Source: Lojkania enalia
Taxonomy: Eukaryota > Ascomycota > Dothideomycetes > Pleosporales
DNA length: 64,000 bases
Reading direction: 5' to 3'
NCBI GenBank assembly: GCA_010094045.1
Contig: ML986601.1
Span: 344,801 to 408,800 of the forward strand
A program made the position numbers and the translations under genes. The notes under the pieces were generated by a model that was not told the origin of the DNA, did no database searches, and was given only the letters and a program-made list of their open reading frames with translations. This document shows positions 35,258 to 48,858 of the stretch, in pieces (positions within the stretch are counted from its first letter, which is position 1; each line of letters opens with the position of its first letter).

Positions 35258-37445
35258 TTACAAATATAATTTATAGCTAGATACTCTTAATTATTAACCC
35301 TAACTCCTTATATACCCGTAATATTATAATATTCCTACTATTCTTTATTATAGCGTTTTATTATAGTTATATTAATACTAATATAAATCTAGTATCTCGC
35401 GATCGACGCTCTATTAATTTCCTATTAAGGTTTCTAAGAAACCTATTAGCTAATTATATATCCGCGGATAGGGGATAAAGAAGATAGATAGAGGGTAATA
35501 GAGCTTATTAATATATAGATAGCGTGGTAGGAATTAATACTATAGGCTTAGAACCCTTTAAATATACTTAATAAACTAAAGTAGAATTTAGCTACTTATT
35601 ATAGTAAAATCTAGAGACAATTTAGAGAAGCTATATAATTTTTAGATAGTTGTCTATTTATATTCTATTACTACTATAGCTTTTAACTTATATATCTAAA
35701 TAAGAATTATAATAGTATAAAGTATCTAATAAATTATCTTAGATCCTAGGCATGTCTAAAAACTCTAGCTCCTAAGTATAATAGGTTTTATATACCTATA
35801 ACTAGGCCTCCCAATAATAAAAATCTAATTATACTACTATACTCTACTAGCGCTTTTAAATATAAACTAGTCTATATTATTATTAATAATAACTAGTCTT
35901 TTTAAATAGTAGATTATCTATCCTTTTAACAATTTATTTAGTTCTTCTAACTAGATACTATATTAATTAGCTAATTTAGTTTTATAGGGCTATTTAAGTA
36001 TAAGGTTATAGTAGTTTAGTCCTCTCTTTTATATAACCTTAGCTAAAGTATAAAGATATTAATTACATTTAATACCTAGTCTATAAAAAACTACCTTAGT
36101 TTTCTTATAGTAAAAGGGTACTATATTAATCAGGACTAGAAGTTCTACGAGAAACTACTTAATTTTATCTCTATTTAAGGAAGCTATACTAGTACTTCTA
36201 TAGTAATAGAAGTACTATATATTCTATTAAATATAAACATATAACGACGATTACTAGTAACTACCTATAATAACGCTGCTAATAATAGTATACTTATATA
36301 TACGATATAAGAGAAACTACGCGAAGATAGTATTAAATAAGACTGCGAGGAGAATATAATTCTATATCTTACTAATATTATTAATCTTATTATTTAGGAA
36401 ATTATTTACTATTTTAAGCTTATACCCCTTAAAGATATAGAAGATAGAGGAACTTTATAGTAATACAATATAAATAAGATCTAGATATAGGTTTCTATCC
36501 TAAATTCTCTTTATAAGGTATAGCTTTTTATTATAGTTAGTTATTATAGTTATTATATACTAATTTCTAGTTAAATTCGAGCTATTTATAAAGTAATTAA
36601 TTAATTACTATAGTACTATAAGCGTTTTATTACTTTATAGAGTTCTCTACTACTTAAGTACCAGCTGTCTGTAATAAGAAATATCCTAACTTAATAGAAT
36701 TCGACATTTAATATATATAACTAAATAGTAGGCCTTAAATAATATATTAATAACTAGTTTTAATATAAAATTAACTTAAAGATCCCTACTCGGAGATCTA
36801 GTAATAATAAGGACGCTGAGGTAGATTTCTATAATTTCTAGCAACTTTAACTATCTACTACTAAATAGTACTACTTAATACTAATTATAGATCTGCTTAG
36901 TAATTTTAAAAGGGTAACTAAAGTATTTAATAAGAATATAAAGCCTTAAATCTAGTATATTTAGTAAATATATAATAGGCTCTTTAATTTCCTAGATAAT
37001 ATAAATAGAGATCTAGTTAAAGATGTAGAGAGTAACTTAGATTAGCTAATAGTAGTAAGAGCTGTAGTAGAGAAGGGTCGATTTAAATTAAGTAAATACT
37101 ACTTAAAAATAGATATAAAGTATAGTTACTTATTTAACTATATAACAATCTTAGATCTATTCTAGAAGCTTATAATATATAAGGTACTTTTATTACAGCT
37201 ATTTATTATATTAGCTTCTAACTATAACTATAGGATAAGACTTAGGACTCTTAATATAGAGAAACCTATCGCTAACAATTCCTTAAATATCTTAATTACT
37301 ATAATAAGAATATACTAGACTATATCTTATTTATAATACTCTAACCTTAATAGATATAAAGTAATAAGTAGTTTTATAAACTATCTCTATAATATTTATC
37401 CTTAAGTAGCTCCTTAAGTTTCTTAGACCAGGATCTAAGTAACGT

Positions 37446-37477
37446 AGGAGAGGGAGAGGGAGAGGGAGAGGGAGAGT
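37446..37477. repeat. (GAGAGG)n microsatellite inside the hAT
   Basis: About five GAGAGG units. It is G-rich and free of CA/TG, so RIP leaves it unchanged. Confidence 0.85.
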
Positions 37478-39568
37478 TAGAGGAAGAAGAGAAAGGACTA
37501 ACTTATTAAAAAGGAGAAAGCTATCTAAATATACCTCCTATTTAAGGTTGTAACTTTAATATATTAGGCTGGTAGAGAGTAAATAAATATTAGTATCTAT
37601 AGCTTACTTAGGTTATAAGAGATATTCTTCTAATATAGATTGTAAGAGTTAGTATTAAGTAGATTTTTAATACTACTAGAGATATAATTAAGAATAGAAG
37701 ATATTACCTTACTATATAGAGAATCTAGGATATTATATTTCTAAAATATATAATAAGCGGAGAGAACTATTATACTAAAGAAGTATACTAGACTATAGAG
37801 GCCTAAAATACTAGTAAGTTAAGCTCTTTTTATAGCGCTAATAAGGTTACAGATCTCTTTAAACTTCCAGCCTAGATATATAATAAAGAACTAGAGATTA
37901 GCTAGGAAATTAACTAGGAGAATATTAATTCTAATACTACTACTAATAAGGAGCTATCGCGAAAGTATATTTATTAAGAAATTTACAAACCTCTATAGTT
38001 TATATAATAAATTACTATTATAAATATATTATTGTATTAAATTAAGCTATATAAGATTAATAGTTAAAGAGCATACTATTATAGTCTACGACGTATTATA
38101 GCATACTACCCTAGAATCTAATAAAGCGAGATTAGCCTAATCTATAATAAATAGCTATAATAAAGCCCTAGAATATTATACTATATATACTCTTATTAAG
38201 CTACTTTCTAAAGTATACTAATTAGTTAGATCTTAAGGAAATCTAGTCTATATAACCCTACCTTAACCTATACCCTATTACTAAGTAGCTATCCTAACCC
38301 TACTTATACCCTAGGCTAATTAGTAAGACCCTAACCTTAACCCTACCCTACTTATATAAGACCCTAACCCCAACCTAATCTATATCTATCTACCAGTCTA
38401 ATCTAGGGTATTAACGCGATAGGATAGATAATACTACCTTTTATTATCTTTATAGGTATCTACTACCTCTCTATATAGTATAAAGAAGATAATATTCTAC
38501 TAACCTAGGCTATATAGGTTACTAATAACAGCTAGACGATAAATAATATTAATATTAAGTAATTAAAGTACTTTAATATATATATAAAGAATTATACTAT
38601 TAGTACGTATTAATTACTAATTTTTAACAGCTATAAAAGCTACAACTCGTTTAAATTCAGGTAGCTTTATAAGGAAAAGAATATTATTACTTTCTATATA
38701 CCTCTATATTTATTATATCTATTATAGCTATTAGATATAGGTTGTTTCTCGCCTTTAAAGACTATATACGGGCGTTAAGTTAAGTAGTTAATATACGGTT
38801 ATATTAACTATATTATAAAAATTAAGTTCTTACTCTACTTTAAAATAGCTTTTAACATAGCAATTATAAAGAGCAATATCCTAAGTAGCTTTTAAAGTGC
38901 TAGTCTAGTTCTATTTAACCTAGATATAGTACTATTAAAGCTTAAAGTTTAACTATATATATTAATACCTTTTATAGTTAAAGATACCCTTTAGGAGTTA
39001 AAAATACTAAGTAATCCTATTAAATTTAGGTCTTAATCTACGTACGTTTAATTAAGAGTTTAAAAGCATCTAGATAGCTTATCTACTTTAATAGTAGAAG
39101 CGTTTAAATAGTTTATAAAGGGTACTATATATAGAATATATAAAAATATACTATTATGTACTTTAGTTACTAAGCTTTAAGCAGCTAATAAGGCTACTAT
39201 ATAATATCGATCGTATAAAAGAAAGTATATATAGAAAGAAGGTAATCTAATAATTAAAGAAGGCGTTTAATTAACTGCTCTAAAAGAGTTTAGTACTTAT
39301 ACTAATAGGAAGAAGGGTAGGAAGAAGACGCGTGTTAATAGAGACTAGCCGACTTAAAAGCGCTGCAGGTAGAGTATAGTAAGGCTAGATATAACTCGCG
39401 GACGTGTAAAAATAATACTATAGATATAGAAGAATAGACTACTATACTATATAGTATAATAGAATGTAAGAAAGTATAATATTTTGCGAAAAGTAGTCGC
39501 GATTTTAGTATAGTCTTAACATCATAATCAGCTCGCTTAGGTAATCAGCTCGCTTATACTGTACGTTA

Positions 39569-41129
39569 TTATATTTAATTAATTAGTTTATAATATAAAT
39601 ATAGTATATATAAAGGTAGTTTTAGTTGTACTATTATATCGCGAGTTATCTATCTATTAAATATTTAAAACTTCTTCTATTTCTTTATACTACTAATTTA
39701 TCTTTATACTAACTCTTATATAATATTAATATAAGCTTTAATAATCCTTTCTTTACTAATACTACTTTTTAGTCTTATAATAATTATTATAAAGTTATTT
39801 ATATAATTCTTATTAACTAAACTAACTAAATTCTTTATACTAATCTAGTCTAAACTATTAGATATACTATTACTAGATTTAATAGTTTGACTCCTAGTTA
39901 AGCTAATTTTCTAAACTCTATTATATATAAAGAAATTTTAATCTTCTATCTATTTATTACTACTTATTTAAGTAAAATCTTCTACTTTATAGTAAGAAAT
40001 TAATAGTCTAAATCCTATAATATATTCGATTTAACTATTAAGAAAAGTTTTAAAATTATTAAACTTACTAACTTTTTAATTTATATTTAAAATCTTTCTT
40101 TATATAATTTAGCTAATATTTCTATTATAATATAATATAACTAAATTAATACTACTACTCTTTTATTTTAATACTAATTCTATATTAAGAGCTTTTTTAT
40201 CTATTTTTATAATACTCTAAATATCTAGCTATATAATTATAATATTACTATTTATAATTATATAAGAGAATTTACTATATATATTAGATATATCTTTTTT
40301 AATAGTTAGTTTAGTAGTATATATTCTAACTATATTTATACTAATTATACTATTTAATATACTAAGTATTATAATTATACTTATTTAATATCTTTAAAAG
40401 ATAATATTAGTAAGAATAGTAGATCTTTTAATAGAATTCTTAGTAGTAGTTAGTATTAGATTTAAAGCTAAGTTAAATATATTTCTTATAATTTAAATAT
40501 ATATAATATATTATATTTAAATTTAAAAACTTTTAAATATCTTAAAACTCTTCTACTAAAATTCTACTTTAATACTAACTTTTTATATAAGTAGAAAGAA
40601 GTAGAAATTATATAGGGTAGTATAAATTAATATATTAATAATATTTTTTAACCTCTTAGTTAAAGTAAAATTAGAGAATATATAGTATATAAAACTATTT
40701 AGTTAAAAACTATATAACTAACTAGATATATAATTTAGATTTATATACTTCTTTTAAAATTAAATATATTTAGATCTAATATAATAAATAAAAGAGTAGT
40801 AAAAAAATATATAAAAAGATATAATTTAGTAAAAAGATATAATCTAATATAGTCTAGCTTTATTAAAACTTTAAAACCTAGTAGGATAAAATTAGATAAA
40901 AGAGTACTAGTAGATTAAAAAGAAAATAAATATCTAGCTATAAATTATAATTAAACTTATAGTAGCTATATATAACTATAAACTTTTTAAACTTATAATA
41001 ATATTATATAATTATAACCCTTAATTAAACTTATAATAGTTATATCTAATTATAAACCTTTTAGACTTATAGTAGTTATATATAACTACTAGTTATAAAG
41101 GAAATAAATATCTAGTTATAAGCTATAAT
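39569..41129. other. Extreme AT stretch without a recognised element
   Basis: RIP-type sequence with no TIR, LTR or coding motif that I can place. From about 40900 a diffuse repeat of the phrase AAACTTATAGTAGTTATAT appears several times, up to and past the solo LTR. Confidence 0.5.
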
Positions 41130-41408
41130 TGTAACAGTATAGGTAAGATAATAGGTCTGAATGCAGCATGAATCTACTTAAAGGTATATAGGAGTATATA
41201 AGGGTTTAGGGACTTAAGAATTCTATTAACACCTATAGGCCTTATATAAAAGGATATAGAAGAACTACTAAGCTACTTATAAGGGAGTATATAACTATAT
41301 ACAGAAGGGAAAAGGGGTAGAACTGAGGGTAGGATAAGATAAGCGAAAAGCTTTAGGATAAGGTTGTATATAAAGCTTTTCGTGGAACGATTTCTTTACA
41401 TCGTTATA
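41130..41408 (+). mobile_element. Solo LTR, 279-bp family, copy 1
   Basis: Starts TGTAACAGTATAGG and ends ATCGTTATA (from a CA end). The 5-bp TSD ATAAT lies at 41125-41129 and 41409-41413. It aligns without length difference to the copy at 54248-54526. Confidence 0.85.
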
Positions 41409-42373
41409 ATAATTAAACTTATAGTAGTTATATATAACTATTAGCTATAATTAGACTTAACGTACCTTATAAGTAAGCGGTCTATATAAGTAAGTAGTCT
41501 ACTCTATTACTAAAATATAATACCTAAGCTTTTAATAATAATATAATAATAAAAATAATAAGAATATAGCCTAAAACGAGAATTAAATAAACTTAGCCCT
41601 CTTAGCTACTAAAAGAGGTTAAATAAATAGTAAAAGATATACTACTTTAATATTTAATATAATTTAAACAACTATATACTAATAATATACTAGAATCTAC
41701 TTATAGTATAATTATAAGTCTAACTTAAAGAGACTAATAAAACCTAAAGAAGAGGTTATTACCTAATATATATTTAACCTAGATTTATAAGAATTTATAT
41801 CTATTTTAGCTACTATATAAAATATAGCTAATAGTTTACTTACTAAGTATAGTATAGGCTAGATTAGTATATATTAGCCTAGAAACTTTATTAGATATAC
41901 TCTTAAGCTTAAGATACGCCTAAATTAGCTTTATAATTACTAGAGAATTCTATACGAAAATTTTAAGGTAATTAAAGGCTAGTTTAAACTTATATAATAT
42001 ACTAAAGAGAAGTATAATATTATAAATAAGAATATATATAACTTTAATAAATCTAGCTTCTAAATAGATATTATCTTATTATAACTAGTTATTATAAGTA
42101 TAAAGAGATATAATTAACTAAAGGTAATTTAATTAGATAATTATAAATAGATTTTAGTAATTTAGAGGATTAATACTACTAGCTAGACGCTCCTACCCTT
42201 TATTATTATTGCTAGCTACTACTATCTCTCTATCTAGTATAAAGGCTATAATATACTTAAGAACTAGGCTATTATAGTTAGTAAGAACAGCTAGATAATA
42301 AATAAACTCGGTATTAAGTAGTTAAAATACTTTTATAGGTATATAAGAGATTATATAGTAGATATATATTAAC

Positions 42374-42543
42374 TATTAGATATCGACGTACAATATTACG
42401 GTCGATATTACACCGGATATTACGCTGGATATTAGCTAATATACCCCTTTTTCATGTATATAAATATGGCCCGCTGGCTATCTTCAATCAACTAGTTCAG
42501 CTTCTTATCTCCCTCCCTAAGATAAGATTCGCCTTTTAATACA
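42374..42543 (+). repeat. Left LTR of copia element 1, with a 34-bp deletion
   Basis: It lacks 34 bp present in the right LTR. The missing piece is bounded by two TATTA repeats, so slippage or recombination between them explains the loss. Confidence 0.8.
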
Positions 42544-45500
42544 GTTATAAGCCCGGTTACTATACTAAAATAGCTATAACTTAATTTATATATTGCGATT
42601 AATATCGCTCCTTTTTATTTAGTATTATAATATCGCGATATTATTATTTTTATCATTTACTAACAATCTTTAAGCACTTAGCTATTAGAATTATATATAA
42701 ATTCTATACTTTATAAACCTATTAATATACTATATTACGTTTAAGGCTATTTTATTCTCTAGTATTAATATATCCTAGTATATTTCTAGTGTTATAACGG
42801 TTGTATACTCCTCTATAGCTATATCTAAGAAGAAGATACTTAGTACCTCTAGTAATTAGAAGAATTAGCTCGAGTAGTATAAACTAATAGCTAGTAGGCT
42901 AAGGGTATAAGAATATTTAGATCTAAGCGTACCTCCTAAAGAGGTTAAAATCTATAAGCTAGAACCTCCCCTCTCTAATATAGGTAAGTTCCGGACCCTA
43001 AAGATAAATCTAGAAGGGGAAATAGAAAGATACCCCTCTAGTAGAGTTATATATAAGGAGATAACCTTAATATAAATAACAGATTAGAACTGGGTAAGGA
43101 ACTAGTATAACTAATAGAAGAAGGATTAGATTAAGATTAACGACGCTCTCTATACTATATATAGTAATATTCTAATAATAACATCGCCTTAATATAAAGT
43201 AATACTTAGTAATAATATAACTAGCTACGAGATTCTTAGAATTTTACAGGAAAAGTTAGCGCCTACTATTAAGTCGAGGGAATAACTAATCTAGAAGAAA
43301 TATTAAGCTTTCCTTAAGTACCCAACTAATAGAGAGGTAGAGAAGTAGCTAAATTAGTAGAATTAGGTAATCTATTATATTAAGGCTACTAGCTTAGTAG
43401 AAGTTTAGGGCCTTAGAGTAGAAAAGGATTTTCTTCTAACGGTTGCTAAGAAAGATAAGGTGTAGGCGCTAATCTATATAGTACTAATTAATACTAAAAA
43501 TAAGCTAGGTAGAATTAATTAACTAATTTCTACGATTAAATAATTAGTATACTAATATACTAATTACTATAGATATTTTAATCTATAGAAGGCGCTCGGT
43601 TTATTTACAGCTTTATAACGTCTATTAATTTCTCAAGCAAATTCTAATAGTACTATATAGTAGTTTTAAGAAAAATCCGGTTTATAATTATATACTCTAC
43701 TACCTTACTTCTATAAGAAGTAGTACTTCTAGAGAGATTGCGAGTATGTAAATAAATTAATTAGGCTACTAAACTAGGTACTAGATTAGGAAATACTAAA
43801 AGCCCGAGATAATATCTTAAATAGAAATAACTAGGAGAAAAAGAATACCCTAAAGGTAAATATAGAAAAATATAAGAAGTCGAAATCCTCGTTTAATAGT
43901 AAAACCTCTATAAAGGCTACTAGCCTCTAGGAAAATACTTAGGTAATTTAAAGGAGCAATTTTTTAGCAAGTACTACCCCTAAGAAAGAAGAGACTAGTA
44001 TTTTAAATCGGTAGATACTTAATCTAGGTTCTAATATCTATATATATAACTCTAAGGCTTTTAGTTAGTAGACTACTCGGATAGTAAATTCTAAATATAA
44101 AATTACTATAGGAAGTAATATATACTCTATATTAGAATAGAATACTATTATAATTATAATTAATTCTCCTACAGGCCTAAGGGATATTAAGCTAATAGAA
44201 GTTACTTACATCTCTTAGTTGCTAACTAATATAATAGCTCTAATTAGAAATAGAGAATAGAGTATCTAGTTTAATTTAGGTAGAGATTATCTTTACTAGT
44301 ATAATTACTATAATATTATTTATTATTTAGAGTTGTTTAATAGCTACTAGCTATTAGATACAGACCTAGTAAAAAAGCTTCTACTTAATTTACTTTTTAG
44401 ATATAAGATAGTTGTAGTAATTAAGAAAAAACTTTTCTATTACTAGTAACTAATACGAATTATTTCTTTAGCTAAAGTATACTAATTATTAGGCTACCTA
44501 AGTAGAGATTTAGTATTAGCTCTACTTTAAGCAGCTAAGGGTATTTAGTTAAGTAATTAGGAAGTACTAGTATAGTAAGATTGCTAGATATATATATAAG
44601 CGAAGTTATTATAGTAGATTAATTAGTATAGTTAGCTTTATCTAACTACTAAACTATTTGAGAGAATCGCGATTAATATTATATAACTTTAGAAGAACTA
44701 TAAGAGATACTATAATAGTAAGAGATATCTATTTTATACAGTTAATTAAGTATCCTAGTAGTATAAGAGATTTACGATATATAATCGGTTAAAATCCACT
44801 CTTATAAAAGCCTTTAAAACACTATTAGTAAAAATTAAATAATAGTATAAAAGAAAGATCGTATATATTTATATAGATAATAATTTAAGCTTCTTAGAAC
44901 TTATAGAAGTATTACTCGATTAAAAAATTGTAATTAAAGCTCGCGCGCCTTATACACCTAAGTAGAATAGCTTAGTAAAGTAAGTAGAATACTAAATTAT
45001 AACCCGCGCGCGTGCTCTTATAATAGAAGGTAATATCTCTAATAAATATACTAATAAATTAGCTTATACAGTAATATACCTACTTAATAGAACGCCGATT
45101 ATAAGCCTTTAATTTAAAACCCTATATAAGGCCGTTTTTAGCTATAAACCGTTTCTTACTCACCTTTAGGTTATAGGATCGCGAGCGTATATTTTAGATA
45201 AAACTCTATTAAGAGGCGATAAACTAGTATTATAGGTACTAATTAGAAAACTTTTATAATATAGGAGTATAAATATATACTAAGTACTAATTCTAAAACT
45301 AAAACGGGTACTTAATACTAGAGACGTTATATTTAGCGATATTATATCTAGTAAAGAGGAGGAATATCCGCTAAAAGAATCCCTAAAGAAGATTCTTTTT
45401 TAAATTAATAATATTAAGAGCTCTATTAATAGTAGTAATAATAAAACGATTAAAGTTATAGAAGTAATCTATAAGGATCGGTTGCCTAATTAAAATATCT

Positions 45501-47786
45501 CTACTAAGTTAGCAGGTAATTTAATTAGTAAGAAGGCTTATTAGTAGGAGAATACTATTTTTAAAAAATAAATCGACGATATTACTAGTAATTAGGGACT
45601 TCTAATACTAGAATTAATACTAGCGCTAGTGCTAAGGAATTAGAATACTTCTACAGCGCTACTAGTAGATAGTAAAGATACTATATTTAGTAATAATTTG
45701 CTATAAGAATAGCAACTATCGCCTCCTTATACTTCTATACTCTTAAGAAGAACAAATAATACCCCGCGGAGGGAAGAAATTAGTAGCTAAATATTAAAGG
45801 ATAATATAATCTAAGAAGGTAGATTTCTATATAACTATAGGCTATTTTAGTTATACTTTACAACCTTTATAGTACTATTTAATAGTAAGCTAATACTAGT
45901 AAATTATATAAAGAAAACTCGTACTATTAGAAAATATTATTATAATCAGCTTCTACTAGAACCGAAGTACTATAAGAATCTAAAGAATTACTCTTTTAGT
46001 ACTAGCTTCTATAAGGCCTGTCATACTAAGTTATAGAAGTAGAAGGATATAGATACCTAGTAAAAGGTAATAATCCTCTAAAACTCTACTAAAATTCTCC
46101 TAGTAATATAGGTATTCGCATATAAATTTAATAAGAACGGTTTCCTATATAAATTTAAAGCTAGATTAGTTGTATATAGTAATCTGTAATCTTAATAGAG
46201 AGATATCTATACTACTATACTAGCCGTACGAATCTTTCGCTTTCTAATATCGATTACAACTTATTTTAAACTTAATATATACCAGTTCGATATCGTTAAT
46301 ACGTTCCTTAACTACTAATTAGACAGGTTAATATATATCTATATACTAGAAGGTTTTATATATAAGTATAGGAAATATCTACAACTATAGAAAGCTATAT
46401 ATAGTTTTAAGGATGCTCCGAAACTTTAGTATTATAAGCTAGATAGGACTCTAAGGTAATTAGGCTTTAAAATAATACTAGAAATATCTTACTTATATAC
46501 AAATAATAAGCTAATCGTCTTCTTTTATATTAATAATATTATAATCCTAGTTTATCTATTAAATATCTCTACTAAGCAGAAATTTAAATCGTAATTAAGT
46601 AACAAATATAAACTTCAATCCCTTAGAAATCTAAATTAGTTTCTAGGAGTTTAAATCGTATACGATATATAGTAGTATAAGACTTAACTACTATAGAACT
46701 TATTTATTAATAAGGTAGCAGCGCGATTTAATATTATAGTTAATAAGAAGGCGCCGAGTATGCCTCTATATAAGAATATACTACTAGCTACTACTAAGGA
46801 ATCCTCTAATAGGATATCTTACTACTAATAACTAATTAGTTATTTAGCCTAGATTATAGTTTTTATATACTCTAATATCGCGCAAGCGTACTTAATATTA
46901 TTATAATACCTCTAGAACCCCAGCAATTATTATATTAACGCTACTTTAAGGGTATAGTAATATCTAATTAGTACGAAGTACTTAGCAATTATAGTAATAG
47001 ATAATAATATATAAAACACCTCTACTATTAACTAGAGTAGTAATACTAATTATATTAATTCTATAGAGTAATTACTATTCTATAATATATCTAATACAGC
47101 CTTTAGCGATAATTCTAATACTCGTTAAAGTTCCTACAACTATATATTTCAACTTTTTAGGATGCTAATTAATTAGAAAGCCTCAATTTAGCGTATAGTT
47201 ATAAAATTAACTATTGAAGCAGAATTATTAGTACTATTAGTCGCTGGATTAGAAATAGAGTAGTAGTAGAAGGCTTTCGTCTTACTATACTTCTATATTA
47301 ATATACAACTAGTACTACTTTATAATAATTAATAAATAGTAGATATTGTAAATAAACAATTTAAGTATTTTAATACCAAACTTCGCTATATAGATATATA
47401 CTAGTACTAGTTATATTAAGAAGTAGTAGAGTAGAGACTTATAATTAGTTGGTAACTAATAAATCTAATACTAGCCGACAGTTTTACAAAAGTTCTACAG
47501 CCGCAACAATACTAAAGGTTTATTAAGCAACTAAAAATAGAAGATATTTTAGCTAGAATCGAATCTTAGGAATTTCTATTAGCTAAATAAATCGATTACT
47601 AACAAGAATCTTAGGGGGTAATTAAATATTAATTATAACTCACCCTATATTATATTAAATTAATATTTCTACAAGTATATTTAACTTTACTACTAGTTAC
47701 TCTATACAATTTACCTCTTTTAGTATAGTATCTACCTTTATTTTTTTCGACGCAGCTTCTCCTTCGCAGTTAAAGCTAGGGGGGTA

Positions 47787-47990
47787 TATTATAGGGATTT
47801 TCGGCTAGTCTACCGAGCTGTATTAGATATTAACGTACGATATTACGGTCGATATTACGCCGGATATTACGCTAGATATTAGCTAATATACCCCTTTTTC
47901 ATGTATATAAATATGGCCCGCTGGCCATCTTTAATCAACCAGTTTAGCTCCTTATCTTCCTCCCTAAGATAAGATTCGCCTTTTACCACA
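47787..47990 (+). repeat. Right LTR of copia element 1
   Basis: 204 bp, the same length as the LTR at 58703-58906. It contains about four imperfect GATATTACG units of 12-13 bp. Confidence 0.85.
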
Positions 47991-48858
47991 TTAACTACTA
48001 ATCTTTAATAGCTATAACAACTATAATTTACTTAATTTCTAGAAACTCTGCGAGAAATAGAGTATTATTCTATTCTATATACTAGCTTATTTATTATATC
48101 TATTATAGCTACTAAATATAGGCTACTTTTTACTATTAAAGCGTATATATAGAAATTAGATTTTAGTCTTAGTATATAAGTATATTAACTATATTATAAA
48201 ACTTAAGTTCTTTCTAACTTTTAAAGCTACTTTTAATATATTAATTATAAAGAATAATATCTATATAAACTTTTAAGAAGCTAGTCTAGTCTTATTTAAT
48301 TTAGAAGTAGTACTTTTAAAGCTTAATATAAAGCTTCGTATACTAATACTATTAGTATAAGATAATACCCTATAGAAAGTAAAAATACTAAGTAATATAT
48401 GCGAGCTAGAAGCTTAATTAATATTAATTTATAATCGGATTTAAAAGAATATAAGTTCTTTACTAGCTTTTATTATTAAGAAGCTAAATTAGCTTAAGAA
48501 AGGCTTTATAAAAGTAATATATTAGATTAGGTTAATATATAATAAAATCGTCAGCTTTTAAAAAGTAAATAAAGTAGTAATAAAATAGAAATAGCGGAAA
48601 AAAAGACGGATTTAAGTATAAGAGACTCTAATAAAAGTATAAGAAGAGATAATTATTATTAAAAAGAATAATAAGGAGGAAATTTAAGCTATAATATACT
48701 AATTTAGGGTATAATTAGGTATAAGTAGATAGTATAAAATATACTATAACTACTATAATAAGACTAGATATAATTCTTATATATATTAAAAGGATATTAT
48801 TATAGATACCCCTATAAGAATCCCTATACTAGACCTAATTAAGATCTAGAACTCTATA

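Larger units (their letters stand above)
32201..38400 (+). mobile_element. hAT-superfamily transposon, 6.2 kb, inserted in Fot1
   Basis: A perfect 8-bp TSD, ATCTAGGG, lies at 32193-32200 and 38401-38408, with TIRs matching TAGACTRGTARATAG. Subterminal TTAGGG-like repeats occur on the left (about 32240-32390) and CCCTAACC-like ones on the right (about 38240-38380). Around 36200-36420 the plus strand reads YNNAANNSILI and TNIINLI, which match hAT transposase. Around 37050-37250 it reads KLSKYYLKIDIKYSYLFNYITILDLF, before the dimerisation region. All frames carry TAG stops. The left half (33.8-34.8 kb) holds another coding-like stretch that I cannot assign. Confidence 0.82.
31485..39566 (+). mobile_element. 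Fot1/pogo (Tc1-mariner) DNA transposon, split by a hAT
   Basis: TIRs are ATATATAGTATAAATAAGC on the left and the reverse of ACGTACAGTATAAGCGAGC on the right, with TA duplicated at 31483-31484 and 39567-39568. Removing the insertion at 32201-38400 leaves about 1.87 kb, the normal size for Fot1. The transposase reads across the junction as ..GNY..IIQGINAIG..LPFIIFIGIYYLS, then a LLIFNSYKSYNS segment (LLILDGHxSHNS in active relatives) and LLDIGCFSPLK. Both halves are RIP-mutated, the right one less so. Confidence 0.85.
42374..47990 (+). mobile_element. Ty1/copia retrotransposon, full length, RIP-mutated
   Basis: 5-bp TSD TTAAC at 42369-42373 and 47991-47995. The left LTR is 42374-42543 (170 bp), the right 47787-47990 (204 bp, TA..CA ends), with a purine-rich tract AGCTAGGGGGG just before the right LTR. 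With TAG read as Trp/Gln, the plus strand shows, in copia order: gag, protease region (about 44030), pre-integrase and integrase (44500-45200, including AR-APYTPKQN), reverse transcriptase (46000-46700, INNII where YVDDI is usual) and RNase H (47050-47500). Order IN before RT defines copia rather than gypsy. The element lies inside Fot1 copy 2. Confidence 0.88.
41460..48798 (+). mobile_element. Fot1/pogo element, second copy, split by a copia element
   Basis: The left TIR ACGTACCTTATAAGTAAGCGG follows TA at 41458-41459. The segments 41460-42373 and 47991-48798 are collinear with the complete element at 56825-58678. The left segment ends before, and the right begins after, the copia insertion. 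The right TIR is lost: homology stops near 48798, about 60 bp before the next transposon. The transposase segments match those of the complete copy. Confidence 0.8.
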
